A stretch of 64,000 nt of DNA from Kribbella italica (GTDB taxonomy: Bacteria > Actinomycetota > Actinomycetes > Propionibacteriales > Kribbellaceae): NCBI RefSeq assembly GCF_014205135.1, contig NZ_JACHMY010000001.1:6510001-6574000 (forward strand), given 5' to 3'. Position 1 is the stretch's first letter; each line of letters begins with the position of its first letter. Both the position numbers and the translations under genes were made by a program. Under the pieces are notes generated by a model, which saw only the letters and a program-made list of their open reading frames with translations, ran no database searches and was not told where the DNA came from. Positions 11,009 through 19,217 of this stretch are shown here, piece by piece.

Positions 11009-11052
11009 GAACTCCTTTACCTGCGGCCGGTGAACGGCCAGAGTTGGCCGCG

Positions 11053-11970
11053 ATGATCAACCTCGCGATCGACGGCGGCCAGTCCGGCCTGCGCCTCCGT
11101 GTTCTCCCCGACGGCAGGACGGGTCGTGGGCCCGGTTACCAGCACGGGCCCGACAGCCGCGCCGCCACGGTCGAGGCGATCCGGGCCGCCGCCCGCGACG
11201 CGGGGGTCGCCGAGCAGGTCGACACGATCCGCGGCGCGTCCGGCGCGCGGCTCACCGAGCCTGTCGACACGATCTGCCTCGGACTGACCGGCTTCCCACC
11301 CGACGCGGCCACCGCCGCGCAGCTCGCCCGGCACATCGCCCGGTCGCTGCCCGCCCGCGAGGTGCGGCTGACCCAGGACATGGTCACCGCCCACGCCGGG
11401 GCGCTGCCCGGCGGGCACGGCGTAGTAGTTGCCGGAGGCACCGGGTTGGTCTGCCTCGGCGTCGGCCAGGACGGCACCTGGCGCAAGGTCGACGGCCACG
11501 GCTACCTGTTCGGCGACGCCGGCAGCGCGTTCGCCATCGGCCGCGCCGGCCTGGTCGCCGTCCAGCGTGCCCGCGACGGCCGCGGCCCGTCGACGACGCT
11601 CACCGGCACCGGGCTCGACCCGATCAGCCTCTACCCGTCGCCGACCCTGGTGGCCGAGGTCGCCGCGTTCGCCCCCGAGGTCTTCCGGCACGCCCCGACC
11701 GACGCCGTCGCGCAGGCGATCGTCGACCAGGCCGCCCGCGACATCGCCGACACCATTCATGCCGCGCTGATCGGACCGGACGCCGTACCGGTCGCCCTCG
11801 TCGGCGGCCTCTTCGAAGGCGCCGGCGAGCAACTCGTCGAACCACTGCGCGCAGCCCTCTCACCCCGCGCCCAGCTCACCCCACCCGCAGGCACCTCCTT
11901 GGACGGCGCCGAACGCCTGGCCACCGGCGACCTCACCCCGTACGCCGACCTGGTCCTGGTCCACCGGTGA
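11053..11970 (+). CDS. BadF/NagK-type amino-sugar kinase (ManNAc or GlcNAc kinase)
   Basis: A 305-residue ASKHA-fold kinase of the BadF/BadG/BcrA/BcrD type that includes N-acetylglucosamine kinases. The phosphate-1 loop NLAIDGGQSGLRLRV is at the N terminus, GVVVAGGTGLVCLGVG forms the second glycine-rich strand, and GYLFGDAGSAFAIGRAGL is the conserved NAGK block. It overlaps nanE by 4 bp (GTGA), which strongly suggests it makes the NanE substrate ManNAc-6-phosphate from ManNAc and ATP. Strict sugar specificity cannot be read by eye. ATG 11053 is used because the ATPase fold begins immediately; the open frame continues upstream into the previous gene without similarity. Confidence 0.82.
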   Translation: MINLAIDGGQSGLRLRVLPDGRTGRGPGYQHGPDSRAATVEAIRAAARDAGVAEQVDTIRGASGARLTEPVDTICLGLTGFPPDAATAAQLARHIARSLPAREVRLTQDMVTAHAGALPGGHGVVVAGGTGLVCLGVGQDGTWRKVDGHGYLFGDAGSAFAIGRAGLVAVQRARDGRGPSTTLTGTGLDPISLYPSPTLVAEVAAFAPEVFRHAPTDAVAQAIVDQAARDIADTIHAALIGPDAVPVALVGGLFEGAGEQLVEPLRAALSPRAQLTPPAGTSLDGAERLATGDLTPYADLVLVHR

Positions 11971-12701
11971 CCCGCCCGATCCACCCGCCCCCGCCCCCCG
12001 GCTCGCCCCCGCGCCGGGGCTCACCTCCGCTTCGCCCTCAAGTCCCCGCCGGGTCCTTGGTGGTCTCCTGCCAAGCAGCCCCCGGCAACCCCTTCTTCTC
12101 CCCGGAGTCGATGGCCCTCATGGCCCGAGCCGCCGAAGCAGGCGGCGCCGCCGCGCTCCGCGCCAACGGTCCCGCCGACATCGCCGCGATCCGCGCCGTC
12201 ACCGGCCTCCCGATCATCGGCCTGCACAAACTCGGCGACCCCTCCGGCGTCTTCATCACCCCTACCTTCGAAGCAGCCGCCGGCGTCGCCGAAGCCGGCG
12301 CCGACCTGATCGCCATCGACGCCACCCAACGCCCCCGCCCTGACGGCACCCCACTCGCCGACCAGATCGCCCGCATCCACTCCGAGCTCGGCCTCCCCGT
12401 ACTCGCCGACGTCGACACCCACGCGGCAGGCCTCGCCGCCCGAGCCGCCGGCGCCGACCTCGTCGCGACCACCCTCTCCGGCTATACCAATTCCACGCCG
12501 GCCACCGGCCCCGACGTCGCCCTGGTCCGCTCCCTCGCAGCCACCCTCGACTGCCCGGTGATCGCCGAGGGAAGACTCAGGACCGCCGCCGACGTCCGCG
12601 CCGTCCGCGAGGCCGGCGCCCACGCCGTGGTGATCGGTACCGCGATCACGAACCCGATGGAGACCACCGCCTGGTTCGCCGCCGCGATCCAAGTGGTCTA
12701 A
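11967..12701 (+). CDS. nanE: N-acetylmannosamine-6-phosphate 2-epimerase
   Basis: A TIM-barrel epimerase converting ManNAc-6-P to GlcNAc-6-P in sialic acid catabolism. Characteristic blocks are LVVSCQAAPGNPFFSPESMA, AAALRANGPADIAAIRAVTG, LPIIGLHK (catalytic Lys region), DVDTHAAGLAARAAGAD and VIAEGRLRTAADVRA. The GTG at 11967 overlaps the kinase stop. It adds about 30 residues of Pro/Arg-rich sequence before the usual start of the barrel (near LVVSC), so a start closer to 12057-12060 is possible; the 4-bp overlap favours the upstream codon. The C terminus ends in the usual GTAITNPMETTAWFAAAI. Confidence 0.9.
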   Translation: MTRPIHPPPPPGSPPRRGSPPLRPQVPAGSLVVSCQAAPGNPFFSPESMALMARAAEAGGAAALRANGPADIAAIRAVTGLPIIGLHKLGDPSGVFITPTFEAAAGVAEAGADLIAIDATQRPRPDGTPLADQIARIHSELGLPVLADVDTHAAGLAARAAGADLVATTLSGYTNSTPATGPDVALVRSLAATLDCPVIAEGRLRTAADVRAVREAGAHAVVIGTAITNPMETTAWFAAAIQVV

Positions 12702-12778
12702 ACAAAGTCACCCGAAGCTCTTCCACCCCGACCGGGTCCCGGCGTATGTATGAGCCACACCGGAGAGGGAGCACAACG

Positions 12779-14008
12779 ATGTCGGACTTGCTGCTGGCCG
12801 CCACCTCGTTCGACGTCACCCCGCCACCTGGCCACCGCCTGGACGGCTACTCGGCCCGCTCCGGCCTGGCCACCGGTACGGCGGACCCGCTGCAGGCCAC
12901 CATCATCTGGCTCTCCACCGAAAGCTCGCCCGGCGTCCTCTGGCTCAGCCTCGACGCCATCGCCGCCGGTACCGCCCTGACCGCCGAACTCTCCGCGGCC
13001 GCCGCCTCGGCCGCCGGCATCCCCGCCGGGAACGTGCTGGTCTGCGCCTCCCACACCCACTCCGGCCCGTCCGGCTGGACCGGCGAGATCCACCCGGTCA
13101 TCCCCGCCGACCGCGAGCCGGCCCTCGTCGACCAACTGGTCGCGGCCGTGGCCAAGGCAGACCTCGTACGCCGTCCGGTCCGCGCCTCCTGGCGCTCGAC
13201 CGAGGTCATCGGTGTCGGCACCAACCGCCATCGCCGCAACGGCCCGCACGACAACACCGCCGGCATCCTCGCCCTGCACGCGCTCGACGGTTCGCTGGCC
13301 GCGATCCTCCTCGACTTCGCCTGCCACCCGACCGCCCACGGCCCCGAGAACCTGCAGTGGTCCGCCGACTGGCCCGGCGCCACCCGCGCCGCCCTGGCCC
13401 CCGCGGTCGTCGGTTACCTCCAAGGCGCCGCCGGGGACGTCAGCCCTCGCTTCACCCGCCAGTCCCGAGGCCCGGACGAGGTCACCCGGCTCGGCAAGAT
13501 CCTGGCCGAGGAAGTCATTGCGTCCCTCGAGACCCCGGGCCTCGACCTCCTGTCGACAGCCCCCACCATCCGCCGTACGACAGCGCGCCTGCGCGTCCGC
13601 GACCTCCCGACCGAGGCACCCACCCTCGACCCGGCGGTCTCCGGCGACTCCCCGAACCAGCGCATCGCCCAGACCCGCCTGGACGGCGTCCGCGGTCAGT
13701 CCCTGATGTCCACCACCACGCTCCCCGCCACCTACGACCTCCCCCTGAGCCACGTGAGCCTCGGCCCCGTCGCCTGGCTCCACCTCCCCGTCGAGCTCTT
13801 CGCTCTCCACGGCATCTACCTGCAGGCCACCAGCCCGCACCCGATCACCCGCGTGATCGGCTACACCGACGGCTACTTCGGGTACGTCGTCGACCCCGAC
13901 GCCGCCCACCAGCAGACCTACGAAGCCCTCATCACCTTCTTCGACCAACGAGCCACCACCGACCTGCTCACCGCAGCCTCCGACCTCCTCGCCGGCTGGC
14001 GGAACTAG
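12779..14008 (+). CDS. neutral/alkaline ceramidase-like hydrolase
   Basis: A 409-residue protein matching the catalytic N-terminal domain of neutral/alkaline non-lysosomal ceramidases, zinc amidohydrolases cutting the N-acyl bond of ceramide. Visible motifs are CASHTHSGPSGW (zinc-site histidines), FACHPTAHGPENLQWSADWP and GYLQGAAGDVSPRFTR. It lacks the C-terminal immunoglobulin-like domain of full ceramidases and has no signal peptide, so it is probably cytoplasmic and may act on a different amide, for example an amino-sugar derivative. ATG 12779 follows GGAGAGGGAG. It lies 77 bp after nanE and is convergent with the CGNR gene, sharing a CTAG stop overlap at 14005-14008. Confidence 0.8.
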   Translation: MSDLLLAATSFDVTPPPGHRLDGYSARSGLATGTADPLQATIIWLSTESSPGVLWLSLDAIAAGTALTAELSAAAASAAGIPAGNVLVCASHTHSGPSGWTGEIHPVIPADREPALVDQLVAAVAKADLVRRPVRASWRSTEVIGVGTNRHRRNGPHDNTAGILALHALDGSLAAILLDFACHPTAHGPENLQWSADWPGATRAALAPAVVGYLQGAAGDVSPRFTRQSRGPDEVTRLGKILAEEVIASLETPGLDLLSTAPTIRRTTARLRVRDLPTEAPTLDPAVSGDSPNQRIAQTRLDGVRGQSLMSTTTLPATYDLPLSHVSLGPVAWLHLPVELFALHGIYLQATSPHPITRVIGYTDGYFGYVVDPDAAHQQTYEALITFFDQRATTDLLTAASDLLAGWRN

Positions 14009-14511
14009 GAACTCTTGCGCGCCCGGTACGCCGCGACCGTCGTCCGGCTCGCGCACGCGTTGGAGCAGAAGCGGCGGGTGCGGTTGCGTGACTGGTCGAC
14101 GAAGTAGTTGCCGCAACTGGTCGCGGCGCAGCGGCCCAGCGTGACCGCCGGATCCCCGGCCGCGACGAGCGCGAGCTTGGCGGCGATCAGTTGGCCGACC
14201 CAGCGCTCGGCCGGGGTGCCGTTGCGGCTGAAGTGGACGTGCCAGGCGCCGTCGTGGTCGGACAGGTGCATGTCCGGCGGGTAGTCGCGCAGCAGGCGGT
14301 GTACGCCGTCGGGAGTCGCGCCGTCGACCGACTGCGCCAGGGTCGTGCGGACGAGATCCGGCAGGTCGCCGTACTGGCCGTCCGGCGGTGGAGTGATGTC
14401 GTGCTCGGCGAAGAACGCGGCCACCAGTTCGCCGGACGGGTCGAGCGTGCCGGTGTTGGCCAGCTCGACGGCCAGCCGGGTCACGTTCCCAATGTAGTCA
14501 CCGTATTGCAC
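14005..14511 (-). CDS. CGNR zinc-finger (ABATE-domain) regulator
   Basis: A 168-residue member of the CGNR family. The N-terminal ABATE domain contains LAVELANTGTLDPSGELVAA; the C-terminal treble-clef zinc finger reads CAATSCGNYFVDQSRNRTRRFCSNACASR, where the second Cys-Gly-Asn gives the CGNR-like box. The finger probably binds DNA. GTG 14511 is preferred because a GGGGG stretch precedes it at good distance and it avoids overlapping the divergent gene; longer in-frame starts up to 14565 would overlap that gene's start. No ligand is known. It is divergent from the 226-residue protein at 14549. Confidence 0.83.
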   Translation of the reverse strand: MQYGDYIGNVTRLAVELANTGTLDPSGELVAAFFAEHDITPPPDGQYGDLPDLVRTTLAQSVDGATPDGVHRLLRDYPPDMHLSDHDGAWHVHFSRNGTPAERWVGQLIAAKLALVAAGDPAVTLGRCAATSCGNYFVDQSRNRTRRFCSNACASRTTVAAYRARKSS

Positions 14512-14541
14512 TTGACCCCCTACATCGCCGCTGCTTACCGT
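14512..14541 (+). promoter_or_regulatory. probable promoter giving a leaderless mRNA
   Basis: TTGACC at 14512-14517 and TACCGT at 14536-14541 are 18 bp apart. The ATG at 14549 lies 7 bp after the -10 box, so transcription would begin at or next to the start codon. No ribosome binding site precedes that ATG. Leaderless transcripts are common in actinobacteria. Prediction only. Confidence 0.45.
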
Positions 14542-14548
14542 AGGCGTC

Positions 14549-15229
14549 ATGCTAACTGACGACACCTACGTGGCCCGGCGGCTGTTGCTGCTCGGGGAGT
14601 GGGACGCCGCGCTGGCCGTGCTCGGCCCGGACGGCGATCCCGAGCTGCGCGCGGAGATCGCCGTGGACCGCTGGTTCTTCCGGATCGAGGGTCATGAGGA
14701 GGCGGAGAAGGCGGTCGCCGCGCTCGATCCCACGTCGTCGACGGCGTACCTGCTGACCGCGCGGCTGGCCTACAGTCGCCTGCTGTTCCAGCGCGACCCA
14801 CGCCCGGACGACCGCGCGGTGGCCGAGGCCAACTACCGCGCCGCGGCCGAGAGCGGCGACGAGTTGCAGCGCGGCTGGGCCGAGTACCACTGGGCCGTCC
14901 TGCTGGACAACATCGACGACGACGTGGCCGGCGCGATCCCGCGGTACGCGACGGCACTCGAGATCGCGACGAGGACCGGCGACGGCCTCTTCGAGTCGTA
15001 CATCATCCGGCACCTCGCCCACCTCCAGGAGCCTGCCGAGCGGATCGCGATGCTGCGCCGCTCACTCCACCTGCGTGCCGCCCTCGGCGCCCGGCCTCAG
15101 ACCATCGCCGCCCAAGCCGTCCTCGCCGAGGATCTGCCCGCGGGCGACCCCGAACGCGCCGAGCTGGAAAGAACCTTCCGCCCGGGCGCCGAGGAGCTGC
15201 GGATCGGCTGGCTCGTGCCTCAGAACTGA
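14549..15229 (+). CDS. TPR-like helical repeat protein, function unknown
   Basis: A 226-residue soluble protein rich in Ala/Leu/Arg helices. Segments such as LARRLLLLGEWDAALAVLGP-like pairs and AVAEANYRAAAESGDELQRG, RYATALEIATRTGDGLFESY resemble tetratricopeptide repeats. There is no signal peptide or membrane segment. It probably acts as a protein-binding scaffold; no catalytic motif was recognised. It is divergent from the CGNR regulator, with only 37 bp between the starts, so joint regulation is likely. Its ATG appears leaderless. The sugar transporter operon follows after 115 bp with its own promoter. Confidence 0.7.
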   Translation: MLTDDTYVARRLLLLGEWDAALAVLGPDGDPELRAEIAVDRWFFRIEGHEEAEKAVAALDPTSSTAYLLTARLAYSRLLFQRDPRPDDRAVAEANYRAAAESGDELQRGWAEYHWAVLLDNIDDDVAGAIPRYATALEIATRTGDGLFESYIIRHLAHLQEPAERIAMLRRSLHLRAALGARPQTIAAQAVLAEDLPAGDPERAELERTFRPGAEELRIGWLVPQN

Positions 15230-15284
15230 CCCCGCCGAGCGCGCGCAGCCGCGTCCGGTGACTGATCTCCCCGGCTCCGGCCTG

Positions 15285-15313
15285 TTGACAGATATCAGAT
15301 ATCTGACTAATTT
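15285..15313 (+). promoter_or_regulatory. promoter of the sugar transporter operon with palindromic operator in the spacer
   Basis: TTGACA (15285-15290) and TAATTT (15308-15313) are separated by 17 bp, a near-consensus vegetative promoter. The spacer plus the last -35 base holds AGATATC-A-GATATCT (15290-15304), a perfect 7+1+7 palindrome. A repressor bound there would block RNA polymerase. The GntR/FCD regulator encoded in the same operon (19218-19901) is the best candidate. A related sequence, ATCAGATATCAGAC, lies before the sialidase gene. Confidence 0.75.
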
Positions 15314-15344
15314 CGCCTGCATTCCCCTGGTGAGGAGGCGCGTG

Positions 15345-16586
15345 ATGAGTGTTCGTAGGCGGCTGGTGGCCGTGGTGAGTGGAATCGGCCTGCTGGCGGG
15401 CGCGGTCGCCTGTGGCGGGAGCGACAGTGGCGGCGGGAGCGAGGCGAGCGGCACGATCACGCTCTGGCAGTACTACGGCGACCCGAGCAGCCCGACCGGC
15501 AAGCCGCTGTACGACCTGGTCAAGAAGTACGACGACGCGCACGCCGACGTCACCGTCGACATCCGCTTCATCCCGTACGACGACTTCAACCGGACGCTGC
15601 TGCAGTCGGCCGCGGCCAAGGAACTGCCCGACGTCGCGCTGATCGGCGCCTTCGACACCGCCACGATGGCCTCGGCCGGGATCATCACCGATCTCGGCGA
15701 CCGGGTCGGCGAGTGGGGGCAGCAGGACAAGTACTTCAAGACCAGCTGGGCCACCACGCAGGTCGACGGCAAGACGTACGGCATCCCGCACGTCGCCGAC
15801 GCGTACGCCGTCTACTACAACAAGCAGCTCCTCCAGCAGGCCGGCGTGAAGCCGCCGACGACCTGGGCCGAGATGGAGACCGCGGCGAAGACGCTGACCA
15901 CGCAGGGCCGGACCGGGCTCGCGATCAGCGGGATCGAAGGACCCGAAGGCGCGACCGTGCCGATCATCCGGATGCTCGCCGCCGGTGCCGCGATCGACAA
16001 GGTCGACTCCCCGGAGGCGAAGGCCGGCCTCGACCAGCTGACCCGGATGATCAAGGCCGGCTCGATCTCGCAGGGCGCGCTGACCTGGAACGAGGAGGAC
16101 GCGAAGAACCAGTTCGCGAACGGCAAGGCCGCGATGATGATCAACTCAGCGACCTACGTGAACATCCTCCGCAAGGAGAACCCCAAGCTGCAGTGGGACG
16201 TCGCCCTGCTGCCGAAGGACAAGTCGGGCCAGACGTTCCTGTCCGCGGAGAACCTGGCGATCGGTGCCACCAGCAAGAATCCGGACGGCGCCTGGGACCT
16301 GATCACCTGGCTGCAGCAGCCGGCCGAGCTGCAGACCTACCTCCCGGTCCGCAACAAGCTTGCCGCCCGCAACGACGTACCGGACAGCTCGAACGACGCC
16401 GTCCGCAAGGTGTTCGCGCAGCAGCTCGAGGAGGCGTGGGCGCCGGACGAGAAGCTGGCGCCGAAGTCGTCCGAGGTGATGACGCACATCCAGGCCGCGC
16501 TGCAGGCGTCGGCCAGCGGATCGGCCAGCACCGAGGACGCCTTGAAGACCGCGCAGAAGGCGATCGACGAGTCGTTGGCCAAGTAA
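15345..16586 (+). CDS. sugar ABC transporter substrate-binding lipoprotein (probable sialic acid)
   Basis: A 413-residue extracellular solute-binding protein of the CUT1 (family 1) type. The N terminus MSVRRRLVAVVSGIGLLAGA followed by VACGGSD is a lipoprotein signal with Cys as the lipidation site, then a Gly/Ser linker. The mature part shows ITLWQYYGDPSSPTGKPLYD and GKTYGIPHVADAYAVYYNKQ, standard for this family. GAGGAGG lies 6 bp before ATG 15345. First gene of an operon with two permeases, a NanA-type lyase and a GntR regulator, so the ligand is inferred to be sialic acid or a sialo-oligosaccharide. Confidence 0.9.
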   Translation: MSVRRRLVAVVSGIGLLAGAVACGGSDSGGGSEASGTITLWQYYGDPSSPTGKPLYDLVKKYDDAHADVTVDIRFIPYDDFNRTLLQSAAAKELPDVALIGAFDTATMASAGIITDLGDRVGEWGQQDKYFKTSWATTQVDGKTYGIPHVADAYAVYYNKQLLQQAGVKPPTTWAEMETAAKTLTTQGRTGLAISGIEGPEGATVPIIRMLAAGAAIDKVDSPEAKAGLDQLTRMIKAGSISQGALTWNEEDAKNQFANGKAAMMINSATYVNILRKENPKLQWDVALLPKDKSGQTFLSAENLAIGATSKNPDGAWDLITWLQQPAELQTYLPVRNKLAARNDVPDSSNDAVRKVFAQQLEEAWAPDEKLAPKSSEVMTHIQAALQASASGSASTEDALKTAQKAIDESLAK

Positions 16587-17497
16587 TGGCGATCACCGTG
16601 CCGCAGCAGCGGGTGGCGACCGGCAGGGCGGCAGCCCGGCGGACGACGACGGCGGAGTACCTGTTCGTCGTACCGGCCGTGCTGTTCGTCGGGTTCACCG
16701 TGCTCTACCCGCTCGGCTACAACGTCGTGCAGAGCTTCCAGGACGTCGGGATCGCGCAGATCGTCAACGGCAACGCGAAGTTCGTCGGCCTGGACAACTA
16801 CGCCGACCAGTTCGGCCGTCCGGAGTTCTGGAAGTCGTTCGGGATCTCGCTGCTCTACACCGGCGGCACGGTGCTCGCGACCTTCGTCGCCGGGCTCGCG
16901 CTGGCGCTGTTCTTCCACCGCGACTTCCCGGGCCGGAACGTGCTGCGCGCGCTGCTCCTGCTGGCCTGGGTGCTGCCGACCGTCGTCAGCGCGAACGTCT
17001 GGCGCTGGCTGCTCGACGGCACGTACGGCCTGCTCAACACCGTGCTCGGCACGGAGATCTTCTGGCTCGGCAAGCCCGGTACGGCGATGGTCGCGGTCAT
17101 GCTCGCGTCGGCGTGGAGCTTCGCGCCGTTCGCGATGGTGCTGCTGCTCGCCGGCCTGCAAGGGATCTCGGGCACGCTCTACGAGGCGGCCCGGATCGAC
17201 GGGGCCGGCGCTTGGGCGCAGTTCCGCCGGATCACGCTGCCGCTGCTGCGGCCGGTCAGCCTGACCACCGTGCTGCTCTGCTTCATCTCCACGTTCAAGA
17301 CCTTCGACACGGTCTTCCTGATGACGCAGGGCGGGCCGGGCGGCGCGACCGAGGTGCTGCCGGTGTACGCGTACAAGCTGGCGTTCAGCTTCTACAAGTT
17401 CGACGTCGCCGCGGTGGCGACGACGATGCTGCTCGTCGTACCGGTGGTGCTGTCGGTGTTCTACTTCCGCTCGCTGCGCAAGGAGGAGACCGCATGA
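16586..17497 (+). CDS. sugar ABC transporter permease 1
   Basis: A 303-residue inner-membrane permease of the CUT1 MalF/UgpA type with six predicted membrane helices, starting at EYLFVVPAVLFVGFTVLYPL. The EAA loop that docks the ATPase reads LYEAARIDGAGAWAQFRRIT followed by LPLL. ATG 16586 overlaps the stop of the binding protein by one base (TAATG). It pairs with the next permease to form the channel. No ATP-binding gene occurs in the operon, so a shared MsiK-like ATPase elsewhere is expected. Confidence 0.93.
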   Translation: MAITVPQQRVATGRAAARRTTTAEYLFVVPAVLFVGFTVLYPLGYNVVQSFQDVGIAQIVNGNAKFVGLDNYADQFGRPEFWKSFGISLLYTGGTVLATFVAGLALALFFHRDFPGRNVLRALLLLAWVLPTVVSANVWRWLLDGTYGLLNTVLGTEIFWLGKPGTAMVAVMLASAWSFAPFAMVLLLAGLQGISGTLYEAARIDGAGAWAQFRRITLPLLRPVSLTTVLLCFISTFKTFDTVFLMTQGGPGGATEVLPVYAYKLAFSFYKFDVAAVATTMLLVVPVVLSVFYFRSLRKEETA

Positions 17498-18315
17498 GGC
17501 GCCGCTGGCCGATGACGGTCGCGGGGGTGCTGATCACCTTCGTCTACCTGCTGCCGGTCTACTGGATGCTCAACACGTCGTTCAAGAAGCCGGCCGACAT
17601 CTTCGCGACCCCGCCGCAGCTCGTGCCGCTGTCGCCGACGCTGCGCTCGTACGCCGACGCCGCGTTCGGCAACCCCGCGATCGCCAAGGGGCTGGCGAAC
17701 TCGGCCGTGATCGCGATCGGTACGACGCTGCTCACGATCGCGATCGCCGTTCCGGCGGCGTACGGGCTGGCCCGGCTGCGCCTGCGGTTCGTGTCGGTGT
17801 TCCTGATGCTGTTCCTGGTGGTCCAGATGGTGCCGGCGGTGAACCTCGCGCTGCCGATGTTCGCGATCTTCAGCGACCTGGGGCTGGTGAACAGCTACGC
17901 CGGCCTGATCCTGGCCAACGCGTCGCTGGCGATCCCGCTCGGCATCGTGCTGCTGCGCCCGTACTTCCTGTCGGTGCCCACCGAGATCCTCGAAGCGGCG
18001 AAGGTCGACGGCTGTACGACGTTCGGCGCGTTCGTCCGGATCGCGCTGCCGATCAGCCGGCCCGGCCTGATCACGCTCGCGGTGATCAGCTTCCTCGGCG
18101 CCTGGGGCGAGTTCGTCTTCGGCCTGGCGCTGGCCGCGGACGAGGACCTGCAGCCGATCACCGTCGTCCTGGCGGGCCTCACCAATGCTTTCGGCACCCG
18201 GTGGAACGACCTGATGGCGGTCTCCGCCGTGGTCGCGCTGCCGGTGATCGCCGCGTTCGTTTTCCTGCAGCGTTACATCGTGGCCGGACTCACCGAAGGA
18301 GCGACCAAGAGTTGA
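17494..18315 (+). CDS. sugar ABC transporter permease 2
   Basis: A 273-residue CUT1 permease of the MalG/UgpE type with six predicted membrane helices (VAGVLITFVYLLPVYWMLNT is the first). The EAA loop is EILEAAKVDGCTTFGAFVRI, and the conserved periplasmic FKKPADIF follows helix 1. ATG 17494 overlaps the previous stop (ATGA) and has a perfect AGGAGG just upstream. Partner of permease 1. Its stop codon overlaps the TTG start of the lyase gene, so the five genes from 15345 to 19901 look like one transcript. Confidence 0.93.
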   Translation: MRRRWPMTVAGVLITFVYLLPVYWMLNTSFKKPADIFATPPQLVPLSPTLRSYADAAFGNPAIAKGLANSAVIAIGTTLLTIAIAVPAAYGLARLRLRFVSVFLMLFLVVQMVPAVNLALPMFAIFSDLGLVNSYAGLILANASLAIPLGIVLLRPYFLSVPTEILEAAKVDGCTTFGAFVRIALPISRPGLITLAVISFLGAWGEFVFGLALAADEDLQPITVVLAGLTNAFGTRWNDLMAVSAVVALPVIAAFVFLQRYIVAGLTEGATKS

Positions 18316-19214
18316 CCAGCACATTGGAGATCTGGGCGGCGACGCCGACCCCGTTCGGCCCGGACGGCGCACTGAACCTGCCGGTGGTCGCCGATCAGGG
18401 CAAGCACCTGCTCGCGCACGGCGTTCAGGGCGCGTTCGTCGGCGGTACGTCGGGGGAGTTCCCCGCGATGACTGTGGCCGAGCGGAAGGCGCTCGTCGAC
18501 GAGTGGGCCTCGGTACGGCCCGACGGGCTCGCGCTCGGGACGCATGTCGGGCACAGCGTGCTCGCCGAGGCGCGGGAGTTGGCCGCGCACGCGGAGGCCG
18601 CGGGGGTGGACCTGATCGCTTCGGTCACCCCGTACTTCGGGGTGGCGAACACCTTGGAGACCGCGGTCGACTACCTCGCGGCGGTCGCCGCCGAGGCTCC
18701 ATCAACGCCGTTCCTGTACTACCACTTTCCCGGGATGACCGGTTCGCCGTACCAGCCGAGTGAGCTGGTCGCACTGGCCGTCGAGCGGATCCCGAACTTC
18801 GCGGGGGTGAAGTTCACCCACGAGGATCTGCTCGAGTTCGACCGGACGCGGGCGGTGTCGTCGAAGGTCCGGGTGTACTTCGGGCGCGACGAGCTGCTGC
18901 CGGCCGCGCTCGCCTTCGGCGCGGACGCGGTGATCGGGAGCCTTTACAACGCGCTCGCGCCGCAGGCTCATCAGGTCGCGGCGGCGATGGCGTCCGGGCG
19001 GGTCGCCGACGCGCTGACGCTGCACGAGCCGTTCCGGCAGGTCGCCGCGGAGGCCGGCCGGTACGGCGGCGTCGGCTTCGTGAAGGAGTGGCTGAACGCA
19101 TGTGGCCCGGACACCGGTGTGGCCCGTACGCCGTGGGGGCCGCTGCCGGTGGCCGCGCATGACACGATTGAACGGCTCGCCGCCTCCTGGCGAGCTGTCA
19201 CTCCGGAGGGATGA
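18312..19214 (+). CDS. nanA: N-acetylneuraminate lyase-type aldolase
   Basis: A 300-residue DapA/NanA superfamily class I aldolase that would split Neu5Ac into ManNAc and pyruvate. The Schiff-base lysine is at about residue 167 (AGVKFTHEDLLEF) and the catalytic tyrosine at about 136-137 in FLYYHFPGMTG; the YYHxPxxTG form is typical of sialic acid lyases of the eukaryote-like branch. The carboxylate-binding loop is GGTSGEFPAM. TTG 18312 overlaps the permease stop (TTGA) and follows GAAGGAG. A dihydrodipicolinate-synthase-like or other 2-keto-3-deoxy aldolase activity cannot be excluded by eye, but nanE, sialidase and mutarotase nearby support NanA. Confidence 0.85.
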   Translation: MTSTLEIWAATPTPFGPDGALNLPVVADQGKHLLAHGVQGAFVGGTSGEFPAMTVAERKALVDEWASVRPDGLALGTHVGHSVLAEARELAAHAEAAGVDLIASVTPYFGVANTLETAVDYLAAVAAEAPSTPFLYYHFPGMTGSPYQPSELVALAVERIPNFAGVKFTHEDLLEFDRTRAVSSKVRVYFGRDELLPAALAFGADAVIGSLYNALAPQAHQVAAAMASGRVADALTLHEPFRQVAAEAGRYGGVGFVKEWLNACGPDTGVARTPWGPLPVAAHDTIERLAASWRAVTPEG

Positions 19215-19217
19215 ATC

